Assembly (NCBI RefSeq): GCF_000816145.1 | Contig: NZ_CP007141.1 | Coordinates: 1,426,001 to 1,490,000 of the forward strand | DNA length: 64,000 nucleotides | Source of the DNA: Pseudothermotoga hypogea DSM 11164 = NBRC 106472 | Lineage (GTDB): Bacteria > Thermotogota > Thermotogae > Thermotogales > DSM-5069 | Direction: 5' to 3' | Part shown: in pieces, positions 1-7,658 of the stretch | Position numbering within the stretch: the first letter of the stretch is position 1 | How the letters are laid out: each line of letters begins with the position of its first letter | Notes under the pieces: generated by a model | Seen by the model: the letters and a program-made list of their open reading frames with translations, nothing else | What the model was told of the DNA's origin: nothing | Database searches by the model: none | Position numbers and translations under genes: made by a program

Positions 1-461
1 TTCTTTCTCCAAAGGTACTTGGTAGTGGTACGTTGCTGATCAAAACCAGTTTGTCGAGCACGCTTCCTCAAACCAAAACGATTTCGCTCTTGCTCATCAA
101 AACGCTTTTCACTGCGGTTTGCTTCGCTGCGAAACTTCCTGGCGGCTTGTTTGTTCCCTCACTCGCTATTGGATCGATGCTTGGGATGTTCACAAGTTCG
201 TTCTTCGACGCTGGTCAAGACCTACCAGTTCTCGTCGCCTGTAGCATGGGTTGTACACTCACGGCTGTGTTGAGGATACCAATCTCGAGTGCGCTCTTGG
301 TTTGTGAAATGTCGAATCAATTCAATCTCTTGATCGTAATGTTGCCAGCTTGCCTTTTGGTGGAGGCGATAATGAGACTGTTGAAATTCAAACCTTTGTA
401 CGATGCTCTGGAGTTGTCCAGATCCGTCTTTGAACCGGTGGCTCAAACTGAAAAGACATAG
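1..461 (+). CDS. ClC-family chloride channel or transporter, C-terminal part (5' end outside window)
   Basis: The frame is open from base 3 and reads through the window edge, so this is the 3' end of a longer gene. The visible residues include GGLFVPSLAIG, which matches the GxFxP anion-site motif of ClC channels, followed by hydrophobic helices (a SMGCTLTAVLRIPIS stretch and LLIVMLPACLL) as in the last ClC transmembrane segments. ClC proteins move chloride or exchange chloride for protons in the membrane. The tail after the last helix is short, so no C-terminal CBS pair is present. A perfect palindrome with a short T run lies 10 bases after the stop. The family call is firm; channel versus antiporter cannot be decided from this fragment. 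Confidence 0.85.
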   Translation, partial: LSPKVLGSGTLLIKTSLSSTLPQTKTISLLLIKTLFTAVCFAAKLPGGLFVPSLAIGSMLGMFTSSFFDAGQDLPVLVACSMGCTLTAVLRIPISSALLVCEMSNQFNLLIVMLPACLLVEAIMRLLKFKPLYDALELSRSVFEPVAQTEKT

Positions 462-470
462 AAAATGAAA

Positions 471-493
471 CCGGCGCGTACGCGCCGGCTTTT
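471..493. terminator. Bidirectional intrinsic terminator between convergent genes
   Basis: A perfect 18-base palindrome (CCGGCGCG centred on TA) occupies 471-488. It is followed by CTTTTC on the plus strand and preceded by AAAATGAAA, which gives a T-rich run on the minus strand. It sits between the stop of the ClC gene and the stop of the convergent hydrolase gene, so it can end both transcripts. Confidence 0.75.
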
Positions 494-501
494 CAAACTC
501 T

Positions 502-2298
502 CTATCCTGCGAACTGTATGGCTTGACCCGCCACGATGTACCAGGTCACGAACAGAGCGTTCACGAACGCACCAACGTAGATGTTTCCAGTCCTTCTGTA
601 GAAGAACGATGATATCGCTCCAACAACGGCGGTCAAGAAGACGAACTGGTACGCGACGATTCCAAGCAAAGGTTGCGTTGGGAAGTACAAAGTCTGTGTG
701 GCGAAAAGCTTGCCCACCTGGAGCAACACGAGGATGAGTATCCCAAGACAGTTAGCAAGTGCGGATGAAACCATCCACACAGCTGTGGAAGTTACTTCGC
801 TCTTGGATTCTTTCGCTTTCAGTTGACCGTTCAGAACCAGTGCGTTCACGAAGGCGAACAGTGCGAACGGTGGCAGGAATTTGATGAATATCCAAAATCT
901 CGCGAAGTCCATCGGTTTGAGAGCTATAACCCACCAGCGGAAGTCCACCTTGAACGCCCAATAGACAATTGACAAAACTATGTGCGTCGCGAACACCGTA
1001 CAAACGCTCAACGCGAATGCCTTCCAAAGTTGTCCAAGGTGGAACTTGGGTTTCTCAAGATTCGTGGCCAAACCGTAACTGACCAAGTTCCCACCGATCC
1101 TGCGATGGTACACGAAGTGCCAGACGATGAACAAACCGATCGCGATCAAGGCGTTGAACGTCGCCCATCGTGCGAAACCGATCGTGAGGCTCTGCGGCCA
1201 GAATGCATTTGGTGTTGGAGTCCTCCCACCCGGTTGCTGGAATCTGAAGAACGTGAACGCTGGGATCGCGGTCACGAGGAAGAAACCTACAAGCCACGTG
1301 ATGATGCTCAAGGCTTTGTTGTTCACTTGGAAACCGATCGGTCTGCTTCTCAAAGACGAGAAGTACGCCGTTTGGAGCAGACAGTAACCGTAGCTCAGCA
1401 GGAACATGATACCTCCTATCAAACCGAGCAGAGTTCCAAACTCCTTCCATGGCCAGATCTGGTTCTTTGGGTCTATGTACTTCGGTGGCTTGATGGAGTC
1501 CTGCAAGAACTCGATGGCGTTGCCGATCGCTTCGGTCGACAAGTGGTCCCCGGGATGAGTGCAGTTGGGAATGTAGAGTTTTCTTGCAGACTTGTTTTCA
1601 AAGGAACCATAAAGCTTGTTGGGAACGACGTCTTCGGTTGTTCCAAAAGCGATTTTCAATTTCTGTGTCTTGACGATGTCCGAAGCTTTTTCAACGCCCC
1701 ACATCAACCGACTGAACTCGTCGTATTTACTGAATATGACGGCGAAGTTGAACGGTGTTTCGGCTGTCACCTTCGGTGCTCCGTACGTTTCCGAAGAAGA
1801 GCCAACGAGTATGACTGTTCGAACCAGGTGCGGGTATCTTCCGGCCGCACTCAGCGTGGACCAACCACCCATCGAGTGTCCCTCAACGGCGATGTTGTCT
1901 TTGTCGACGAATGGCAGGCTGGCCAGATACAGCAGTCCATCGGCCGCACCGCGCGCAGGGTTGGCGAGTCCGCCCTTGATCTGCTCAGAATAACCATGCC
2001 CGGCCATGTCCATGGCGAAGACCACATAACCTCGCCTCGCGAACTCGATGTTGAAGCCACTCTGCGTTTCTCGAGAGTTGATGTATCCGTGCATGGTTAA
2101 AACTGCTGGTGCGGGTTTCTCGGGAGAGACACCTTTGGGGATGAAAAGCAAAGCGCTCAGAATTTTACCGTCGCTGCTGACGAAACGCACGTCTTTGACC
2201 TGAACCCTTCCAAAGTCTGTCTGGACCAGGTGAGCGATGAGAGAACCGACGAACACCAATGCGAGCGAGAGCAAGACCCAGAAAACACCCTTCTTCAC
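502..2298 (-). CDS. Alpha/beta hydrolase with multi-spanning membrane C-terminus
   Basis: The 598-residue protein has an N-terminal signal anchor (about residues 4-24), then an alpha/beta-hydrolase domain (about 35-270) with the nucleophile elbow GHSMGG (Ser142), a likely acid Asp223 and a His at 248 or 252. From about residue 287 to the end there are roughly eight or nine hydrophobic segments, so the enzyme domain is tethered to a polytopic membrane domain. The fold resembles dienelactone hydrolase and acyl-aminoacyl-peptidase families, but the substrate is not evident. The GTG start has an AAGGGGGTG ribosome site. A terminator hairpin lies directly in front of that site and a strong promoter lies about 105 bases upstream, which suggests attenuation control. 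Confidence 0.8.
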   Translation of the reverse strand: MKKGVFWVLLSLALVFVGSLIAHLVQTDFGRVQVKDVRFVSSDGKILSALLFIPKGVSPEKPAPAVLTMHGYINSRETQSGFNIEFARRGYVVFAMDMAGHGYSEQIKGGLANPARGAADGLLYLASLPFVDKDNIAVEGHSMGGWSTLSAAGRYPHLVRTVILVGSSSETYGAPKVTAETPFNFAVIFSKYDEFSRLMWGVEKASDIVKTQKLKIAFGTTEDVVPNKLYGSFENKSARKLYIPNCTHPGDHLSTEAIGNAIEFLQDSIKPPKYIDPKNQIWPWKEFGTLLGLIGGIMFLLSYGYCLLQTAYFSSLRSRPIGFQVNNKALSIITWLVGFFLVTAIPAFTFFRFQQPGGRTPTPNAFWPQSLTIGFARWATFNALIAIGLFIVWHFVYHRRIGGNLVSYGLATNLEKPKFHLGQLWKAFALSVCTVFATHIVLSIVYWAFKVDFRWWVIALKPMDFARFWIFIKFLPPFALFAFVNALVLNGQLKAKESKSEVTSTAVWMVSSALANCLGILILVLLQVGKLFATQTLYFPTQPLLGIVAYQFVFLTAVVGAISSFFYRRTGNIYVGAFVNALFVTWYIVAGQAIQFAG

Positions 2299-2400
2299 GC
2301 AGACACACCCCCTTCAAAAAAATTGGCCATACCCCTTGTCGAGGTATGGCCTTCTCCAATTCTCCTCCATACCACTGGCGAAGAAACATTATCTGAAACG
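2299..2400 (-). promoter_or_regulatory. Leader with terminator/antiterminator pair (candidate attenuator)
   Basis: Read on the minus strand, the leader contains GGTATGG (2373-2367), then GGCCATACC (2351-2343), a 9-base loop, GGTATGGCC (2333-2325), AA and seven T (2322-2316). The last two arms form a 9-bp terminator stem with a U tract. The first element is a second copy of the 3' arm core and can pair 7 bp with the 5' arm, excluding the terminator. The AAGGGGGTG ribosome site of the hydrolase gene starts 2 bases after the U tract. This arrangement is seen directly; the trigger is unknown and no known riboswitch class was recognised. The same hairpin could also stop transcription coming from the upstream ABC operon. 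Confidence 0.65.
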
Positions 2401-2430
2401 AGTATAGACGATCTACCTACCTTATGTCAA
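2401..2430 (-). promoter_or_regulatory. Sigma-A type promoter for the alpha/beta hydrolase
   Basis: On the minus strand TTGACA (2430-2425) and TATACT (2406-2401) are separated by 18 bases. The expected start site is near 2394, which gives a leader of about 96 bases that includes the attenuator-like hairpin. Confidence 0.75.
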
Positions 2431-2585
2431 CTCGATATGACAGATTTCAAATCTTCTATGGACCAAATCTACGAATATCAAAGAAGTCCAAATGTTTGGA
2501 AAGATCGCAGAATGTCCTCATTTGTTCGCTGTCCGAAAAAGTGAACGCCTGCGAGCTCGATCTTTTACTTGTGAGAGAAATCATC

Positions 2586-3623
2586 TCAATCGAACAGTTC
2601 TTTTCTCTCATCGATGTTCAAGAACACCACGTTGTGCAACAGTGCCCTGATTCTCATGATCTCTTCTTCGTGCCTCTTTATGAAACCTTTATTCGTCAAA
2701 AAGATGACGAACAGACCGTCCTGGCGACACCAGATCGTTGTGCCTGTGAAACCGCTGTGACCAAAGGCTTTCTCCGTCAGCATGTCCCCACTGCTCGTAC
2801 CACTCGCCGGGCACATCCAGCCAAGGTGTCTTTTTCCGTTGCTCGCTTCGACAATTGTTTGAGTGAACAATTTCACCACAGGTTTCGGCGCTATTTTGCC
2901 CGTCAAAAGCGAACTCATGAACGTGAACAGGTCCCTAACGTTCGAGAACAGACCCGCGTTTCCACTCACACCGCCAAGGTAGTAAGCAAGTTCATCATCC
3001 GCAAGTCCGACGAGCCTCTTTCCGTCCCTTTCTGACGTGGGCGCTGTGTTTTCCGCATATCCCGGTGAGAACCTCGTGTTCTTCATCCCCAGTGGTTCGA
3101 AAATCGCGTAGATGAACTCATCGAAGCGTTGATTGGTTATCCTCTCGACGATCGCCATGAGTGTGGTGAAGTTGAGACACGAATAAACGATCTTTTTGCC
3201 GGGTTCTTCGACGGGTTGTATTTTCACTATCTCTTCGAGCAACTCTCTGCCCCTGAAACATTTCCAAAGTTCCGAGTAAGGTTGCATGCCTGAGGTGTGT
3301 GAAAGAAGCTGCAAGATGGTGATGTCGGCCTTGGGCTTTTCAACGTTCAAGAACCTTCCAACTGTGTCGTGCAAGTGGAGATAACCTTCGCTGAACAGTT
3401 TCATCACTGCGGTGGTGGTCGCAACGACCTTCGTCACGCTCGCAAGATCGTATATGGTGTCTATGTTGGTCTTTCTCTCAAAATCGAGAGTTCCATAGGC
3501 TTTCTCGTAGACGATTTCGTCGGGCCATCCGATCAGCAATGTTGCGCCAGGATAGATCCTGTTCAAACCTTCTTCAACGATCCTGTCCACACACCTGAAA
3601 AGTTTTTCGCTCAATCTCCTCAC
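2586..3623 (-). CDS. Serine hydrolase of the beta-lactamase/penicillin-binding fold
   Basis: This 345-residue protein has the three marks of the class C beta-lactamase/DD-peptidase/esterase fold: SVTK (Ser62 to Lys65), a tyrosine motif YSC (Tyr147, where YSN or YAN is usual) and HSG (289-291). No signal peptide is seen, so it should act in the cytoplasm. It is the last gene of a peptide ABC operon; its GTG start overlaps the stop of the ATPase gene (GTGA), indicating translational coupling. The context favours cleavage of an imported peptide, D-amino-acid peptide or ester rather than drug resistance. The exact substrate cannot be read from the sequence. Confidence 0.85.
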   Translation of the reverse strand: MRRLSEKLFRCVDRIVEEGLNRIYPGATLLIGWPDEIVYEKAYGTLDFERKTNIDTIYDLASVTKVVATTTAVMKLFSEGYLHLHDTVGRFLNVEKPKADITILQLLSHTSGMQPYSELWKCFRGRELLEEIVKIQPVEEPGKKIVYSCLNFTTLMAIVERITNQRFDEFIYAIFEPLGMKNTRFSPGYAENTAPTSERDGKRLVGLADDELAYYLGGVSGNAGLFSNVRDLFTFMSSLLTGKIAPKPVVKLFTQTIVEASNGKRHLGWMCPASGTSSGDMLTEKAFGHSGFTGTTIWCRQDGLFVIFLTNKGFIKRHEEEIMRIRALLHNVVFLNIDERKELFD

Positions 3624-4588
3624 CCCTCGTGCAGGAAGCAGGCAACTCTGTGTTTTTGTTCACCCTGCAACTGTGGTTTTTCCTTTTCGCATTTTTCGAG
3701 TCTGTAGGGACACCTCGTCGAGAAAACGCACCCAGATGGTGGATTCACCGGACTTGGCGGTTCTCCGTGTAGTTTCACCTGCGACAGCTTCCTTTGCCTC
3801 GGGTCCCAGCTTGGAACGGCCGACATGAGCGCCCTCGTGTAGGGATGCAGTGGATTTTCAAAAACCTCCACTGCTTCACCTTCTTCCACCACGTTGCCCA
3901 AGTACATCACGATCAGTCTGTCACTCATGTGATAAACCAGATCGAGGTTGTGGGATATGAAAAGATACGACATCCTGTATTCCTCTCTCAACTCTTGAAG
4001 CAGATTCACTATTTGACTCTGCACAGAAACGTCTAAGGCGGATGTCGGCTCATCGCATACTATCAACTTCGGTTTCAAGGCTATGGCTCTTGCTATGGCT
4101 ATCCTCTGTCTCTGCCCACCTGAGAACTCGTGTGGATAGCGTGACAAGTGCTCTCTGTGCAATCCAACTCTCACCAGAAGGTCCGTAACGTAGTCTTCCA
4201 TTTCTTTCTTTGATGTGAAGATTCTGTGCGCCTCGAGTGGTTCCTTCACCACGTCCACGATCGTCATCCTCGGATCGAGCGAGTTGAACGGATCTTGAAA
4301 GACCATTTGAACGGTTCTTCGAAAGAGTCTTTCGATGTCTTTGGGAGCCTTCTTCGTCACATCGAGACCTTGAAATTCGATCCTGCCAGAAGTGGGTTGG
4401 AGAATTCTCGCAACGATCCTTCCGAGCGTTGTTTTTCCACAGCCAGATTCTCCAACCACGCCCACCGTCTCGTTCTCTTTTATGTCCAGGTCCAACTCTT
4501 CGAGTGCCCTGACCCAACCTATGACTTGCAAGAAGACTCCTGCCCTGATGGGGAAATACTTTTTAACCTTGCGGAGTGAGATTATCAT
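3620..4588 (-). CDS. Oligopeptide ABC transporter ATP-binding protein (OppF type)
   Basis: The second of the two ATPases that power the operon's importer. From the chosen start the protein has 322 residues with Walker A GESGCGKT (about 46-53), Q-loop FQDPF, signature FSGGQ, Walker B LIVCDEP and the OppF/DppF C-terminal domain with PPSGCVF and CPYR cysteine motifs. The ATG at 4588 overlaps the stop of the oppD-like gene (ATGA) and begins MIISLRKVKKYF as family members do; a longer frame to 4690 runs antiparallel-like into oppD and was discarded. Confidence 0.92.
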   Translation of the reverse strand: MIISLRKVKKYFPIRAGVFLQVIGWVRALEELDLDIKENETVGVVGESGCGKTTLGRIVARILQPTSGRIEFQGLDVTKKAPKDIERLFRRTVQMVFQDPFNSLDPRMTIVDVVKEPLEAHRIFTSKKEMEDYVTDLLVRVGLHREHLSRYPHEFSGGQRQRIAIARAIALKPKLIVCDEPTSALDVSVQSQIVNLLQELREEYRMSYLFISHNLDLVYHMSDRLIVMYLGNVVEEGEAVEVFENPLHPYTRALMSAVPSWDPRQRKLSQVKLHGEPPSPVNPPSGCVFSTRCPYRLEKCEKEKPQLQGEQKHRVACFLHEG

Positions 4589-5550
4589 CGAGCACCACCT
4601 TCGTGGTACAGCCAGCACGCTACGGAGGAACCATTCAGCTGAACTTCCACAGGTTCTTCTCTGCGACAGATCTCCATGGCCTTTGGACATCTGGGGTGAA
4701 ACCTACAACCACTCGGCCAGTTCGTGGGAGGGGGAACGACGCCCTCGATGAACGGAAGCTTCTTGTTCTTGTACTCCTTTTTGAGCCTCGATTCGAGCAA
4801 TCCCTTCGTGTAAGGATGCAAGGGTTGTTTGAAGAGTTTCACGACATCTGATCTCTCCACGATCTTTCCAGCGTACATTACGTGCACCCTGTCGGCAACC
4901 TCCGCCACGACACCGAGATCGTGCGTGATGAAGATCACAGACGTTTTGTACTGTTTCTGCAACTGTTTGAAGAGATTGAGCACCTGTGCCTGTATGGTGA
5001 CGTCCAGCGCCGTGGTGGGCTCGTCCGCAATGACGATGTCCGGATTGGTGAGCAGAGCGATCGCGATCATGATTCTCTGGAGCATTCCACCGCTCATCTG
5101 GTGGGGATATTCATCGAACCGCCGTTCTGCCAGAGGTATCTGCACCTTTTTCAGCATGTCTACGCACAGCTGCCTCGCACGCTCTTCATCTATCTTCAAA
5201 TGCTTCATGGCAACTTCCATCATCTGCTTTCCCACCGTGTAGAGTGGATCGAAGGATGACATCGGCTCTTGAAAGATCATGGAGATCTTTTTACCGCGAA
5301 TCTCTTCGAATTCTTTTTGTGAAATCTTCGTCAATTCCACACCACGATACAGGATACTCCCACTCACGATCGCCTTCTTGATGAGTCCAAGGATCGTCAG
5401 CACGGTAACCGTCTTGCCACAACCAGATTCTCCGACGATCGCGAGCGTTTCTTGCTCGTTGAGTGTGAATGAGACACCGTCGACGGCCTTCACCAAACCA
5501 TCGAGTGTGTTGAAGTGGACCTTGAGATCTTTCACTTCGAGGAGCTTCAT
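4585..5550 (-). CDS. Oligopeptide ABC transporter ATP-binding protein (OppD type)
   Basis: A 321-residue ATPase partner of the OppF-type protein, located at the cytoplasmic face of the importer. It shows Walker A GESGCGKT, Q-loop FQEPM, signature MSGGM, Walker B IVIADEP, switch His in THDLG, and the C-terminal oligopeptide-domain cysteines (GCRFHPRCP). Its ATG overlaps the stop of the permease gene (ATGA) and its own stop overlaps the next start, so the whole set is translationally linked. Confidence 0.93.
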   Translation of the reverse strand: MKLLEVKDLKVHFNTLDGLVKAVDGVSFTLNEQETLAIVGESGCGKTVTVLTILGLIKKAIVSGSILYRGVELTKISQKEFEEIRGKKISMIFQEPMSSFDPLYTVGKQMMEVAMKHLKIDEERARQLCVDMLKKVQIPLAERRFDEYPHQMSGGMLQRIMIAIALLTNPDIVIADEPTTALDVTIQAQVLNLFKQLQKQYKTSVIFITHDLGVVAEVADRVHVMYAGKIVERSDVVKLFKQPLHPYTKGLLESRLKKEYKNKKLPFIEGVVPPPTNWPSGCRFHPRCPKAMEICRREEPVEVQLNGSSVACWLYHEGGAR

Positions 5551-6632
5551 ACCTTCTCAACCGTCCTGTAGGGATCGAGTGCGTCTCTGAGCGCATCACC
5601 AACGAAGTTGAAGGCCAAGACCGAAACCATGATGAAAAAGCCTGGTATCAGTAACCATGGGCTCGTCGAAAGTGCCGAGAGCGATTGAGCCTGGTTCAAC
5701 AGCAATCCCCAGCTCGTCATGGGTTCCTTTATGCCCAAGCCCAGAAAGCTTATCGCACTCTCTCCCAGGATCATTCCTGGTATTGATAAGGTTGAAACGA
5801 CCACCAGATAACTCATGATGTTGGGTATCAGATGCCTTGTGATTATCTTGAAATTCGAAACACCTGCTACTTTCGCTGCGAGCACGAACTCTTTTTCTCT
5901 CATACTCAAAACCATTCCCCTCACGACACGCGCAACACCCATCCAGCCTATGAGTGACAGGACGATCACGATGCCGAAGTACACCCACGTGCTCGGCCAG
6001 CTCGGAGGCAGTATGACGGACAAGGCGAGCCACAGTGGGATTCGCGGGAAAGACCTCAGCAGTTCTATGAATCTTTGGATCAAAACATCGATCCAACCTC
6101 CATAGTAACCTGATACCGATCCAACAATCGAACCAATGAGAACACTGATGAACGTGCCAACCAGACCCACCGTGAGTGACACCCTGCCACCATGCAGCAC
6201 TCTGGAGAACAGATCCCTGCCGAATCTGTCTGCCCCGAAGAGTAGTAACATCATTTGATTTGGGTCTGACTCTATCCCAAACAAGTGCACGTCGGTCTTG
6301 AATAGTCCCCAGAACTCGTACTCTTCACCTTTGACGAACAGTTTGATCGGGTAAATCTTCGACCTATCTTCCTCGTACTTCACTTTGAACGTGACAGGAT
6401 CCCTCGTTCTTTTGAGTCCGTACACGAAGGGCCCTTTGAATTTTCCTTCGTGGAAGAACCTGATCTTTGTGGGAGGTGCGTACGTGAAACGACTGTGGGT
6501 CTCGGTGAAGTTGTATGGTGAGATGAAGTCTGCGAAGATTATCAAGACGTACAGTACCACGAGTGTCCAAAAACCGATCAAACCGAGCTTGTGTCTTCTG
6601 AACTGGTAGAAAACTCTCTGCCACGTGTTCAT
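5547..6632 (-). CDS. Oligopeptide ABC transporter permease (OppC type) with long periplasmic insert
   Basis: A 361-residue inner-membrane permease. One N-terminal helix (about 17-37) is followed by about 90 mostly hydrophilic residues before the second helix. This is longer than the insert of the other two OppC proteins in the window (273 and 284 residues in all). The core has the FGADRFGRDLFSR motif and the EAA loop region (AAKVAGVSNFKIITRHLIPN) that docks the ATPases. The start has GAGGTG five bases upstream. The extra outside domain may contact the binding protein. Confidence 0.92.
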   Translation of the reverse strand: MNTWQRVFYQFRRHKLGLIGFWTLVVLYVLIIFADFISPYNFTETHSRFTYAPPTKIRFFHEGKFKGPFVYGLKRTRDPVTFKVKYEEDRSKIYPIKLFVKGEEYEFWGLFKTDVHLFGIESDPNQMMLLLFGADRFGRDLFSRVLHGGRVSLTVGLVGTFISVLIGSIVGSVSGYYGGWIDVLIQRFIELLRSFPRIPLWLALSVILPPSWPSTWVYFGIVIVLSLIGWMGVARVVRGMVLSMREKEFVLAAKVAGVSNFKIITRHLIPNIMSYLVVVSTLSIPGMILGESAISFLGLGIKEPMTSWGLLLNQAQSLSALSTSPWLLIPGFFIMVSVLAFNFVGDALRDALDPYRTVEKV

Positions 6633-6641
6633 GTTTTCACC

Positions 6642-7610
6642 TCAACTGATCCTTATCCTGGGATCGAGTAAAGCCAAGGCAATGTCGGCAAGCAAGTTTC
6701 CAATCTGTGTTATCAGAGCTATGAACAGGAGAAAGGCCATCACCAGATACTGATCGTGGTTCAACAGTGCGCTGTAGAAGAACGGTCCTATAGTCGGGAG
6801 GTTCAGAACTATCGAGGCGATGATCGTGCCACTGAAAACGTTGGGAAGCTCCATACCAGCTATGCTCACCAAGGGGTTCATCGCGTTCTTTATCACGTGT
6901 CTCCTCACGGTTTTTTCGTCCAGACCCCGCGCCCTCAAAGCAGTGACGAAGGGTGAACCCAGCACGTCCAACATGTTTCCACGCATGATCCTCATCAAAC
7001 CAGCAAGCCCACTCACACCTATGACCACGATGGGCAACCACAGATGCTTGAGCAAATCGATGAACTTTGCCCAGCTCATCGGAGCGCCTATGAACTGTGG
7101 TGAAAACAGACCACCCACCGCAGTTCCTCCCAGTCTCAGTACGAGATACGTTAAGACCAGCGCGAGAAAGAATTCTGGGATTGAAAGACCAATGAATCCC
7201 AGAACCGTGAGTGTGTAATCGCCCGGCGTGTATGGATGCAGCGCGGAATAGATGCCCATGAGTGTTGCAAAGAGCCATTGAAAACCTATCGTCAGCACGG
7301 AGATCGCCACGGTCCAACCGAGTCTTTCCCATATCAGTTCAACCACTGGCCTCTGGTAGGAAAAGGAATAACCGAAATCTCCCTTGGTGACGATGTTCTT
7401 TATCCACATGAAATACCTTTGGTAGGCTGGTTTATCTAAGGCCAATTCCCTTCTCAGAGATTCGATCTGTTCGGGAGAGATGCGTGGATTTTCGAGATAC
7501 TGCGAAAGAAAATCACCCGGTTGAAGTTCCGTGACGACGAAGCAGATGACAGACACGAAGAACATCATCGGTATCATGATCAAAATCCTGCGCACGATGA
7601 AAGTCCACAT
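6642..7610 (-). CDS. Oligopeptide ABC transporter permease (OppB type)
   Basis: A 322-residue permease with an N-terminal helix (about 7-29), the ELQPGDF motif typical of OppB/DppB proteins, several further helices and an EAA loop near residue 215-245 (RARGLDEKTVRRHVIKNA). It forms the channel with the OppC-type protein. The ATG has AAAGGTGAT five bases upstream. It is separated from the binding-protein gene by a strong hairpin. Confidence 0.93.
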   Translation of the reverse strand: MWTFIVRRILIMIPMMFFVSVICFVVTELQPGDFLSQYLENPRISPEQIESLRRELALDKPAYQRYFMWIKNIVTKGDFGYSFSYQRPVVELIWERLGWTVAISVLTIGFQWLFATLMGIYSALHPYTPGDYTLTVLGFIGLSIPEFFLALVLTYLVLRLGGTAVGGLFSPQFIGAPMSWAKFIDLLKHLWLPIVVIGVSGLAGLMRIMRGNMLDVLGSPFVTALRARGLDEKTVRRHVIKNAMNPLVSIAGMELPNVFSGTIIASIVLNLPTIGPFFYSALLNHDQYLVMAFLLFIALITQIGNLLADIALALLDPRIRIS

Positions 7611-7624
7611 CTCAGATCACCTTT

Positions 7625-7651
7625 GAAAAGGGCTCCCCGGGCGGGGAGCCC
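7625..7651 (-). terminator. Intercistronic hairpin between binding protein and permease genes
   Basis: GGGCTCCCC (7630-7638) and GGGGAGCCC (7643-7651) form a 9-bp GC-rich stem with a 4-base loop, followed on the minus strand by TTTTC. The short T run suggests partial termination or 3'-end protection, leaving more binding-protein mRNA than permease mRNA. Confidence 0.7.
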
Positions 7652-7658
7652 AGAATGA

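Noticed and set aside
982-2100. Long plus-strand open frame (372 residues)
   Set aside because: It lies wholly antisense to the alpha/beta hydrolase, has no SD and low-complexity Arg-rich content; the hydrolase shows clear catalytic motifs.
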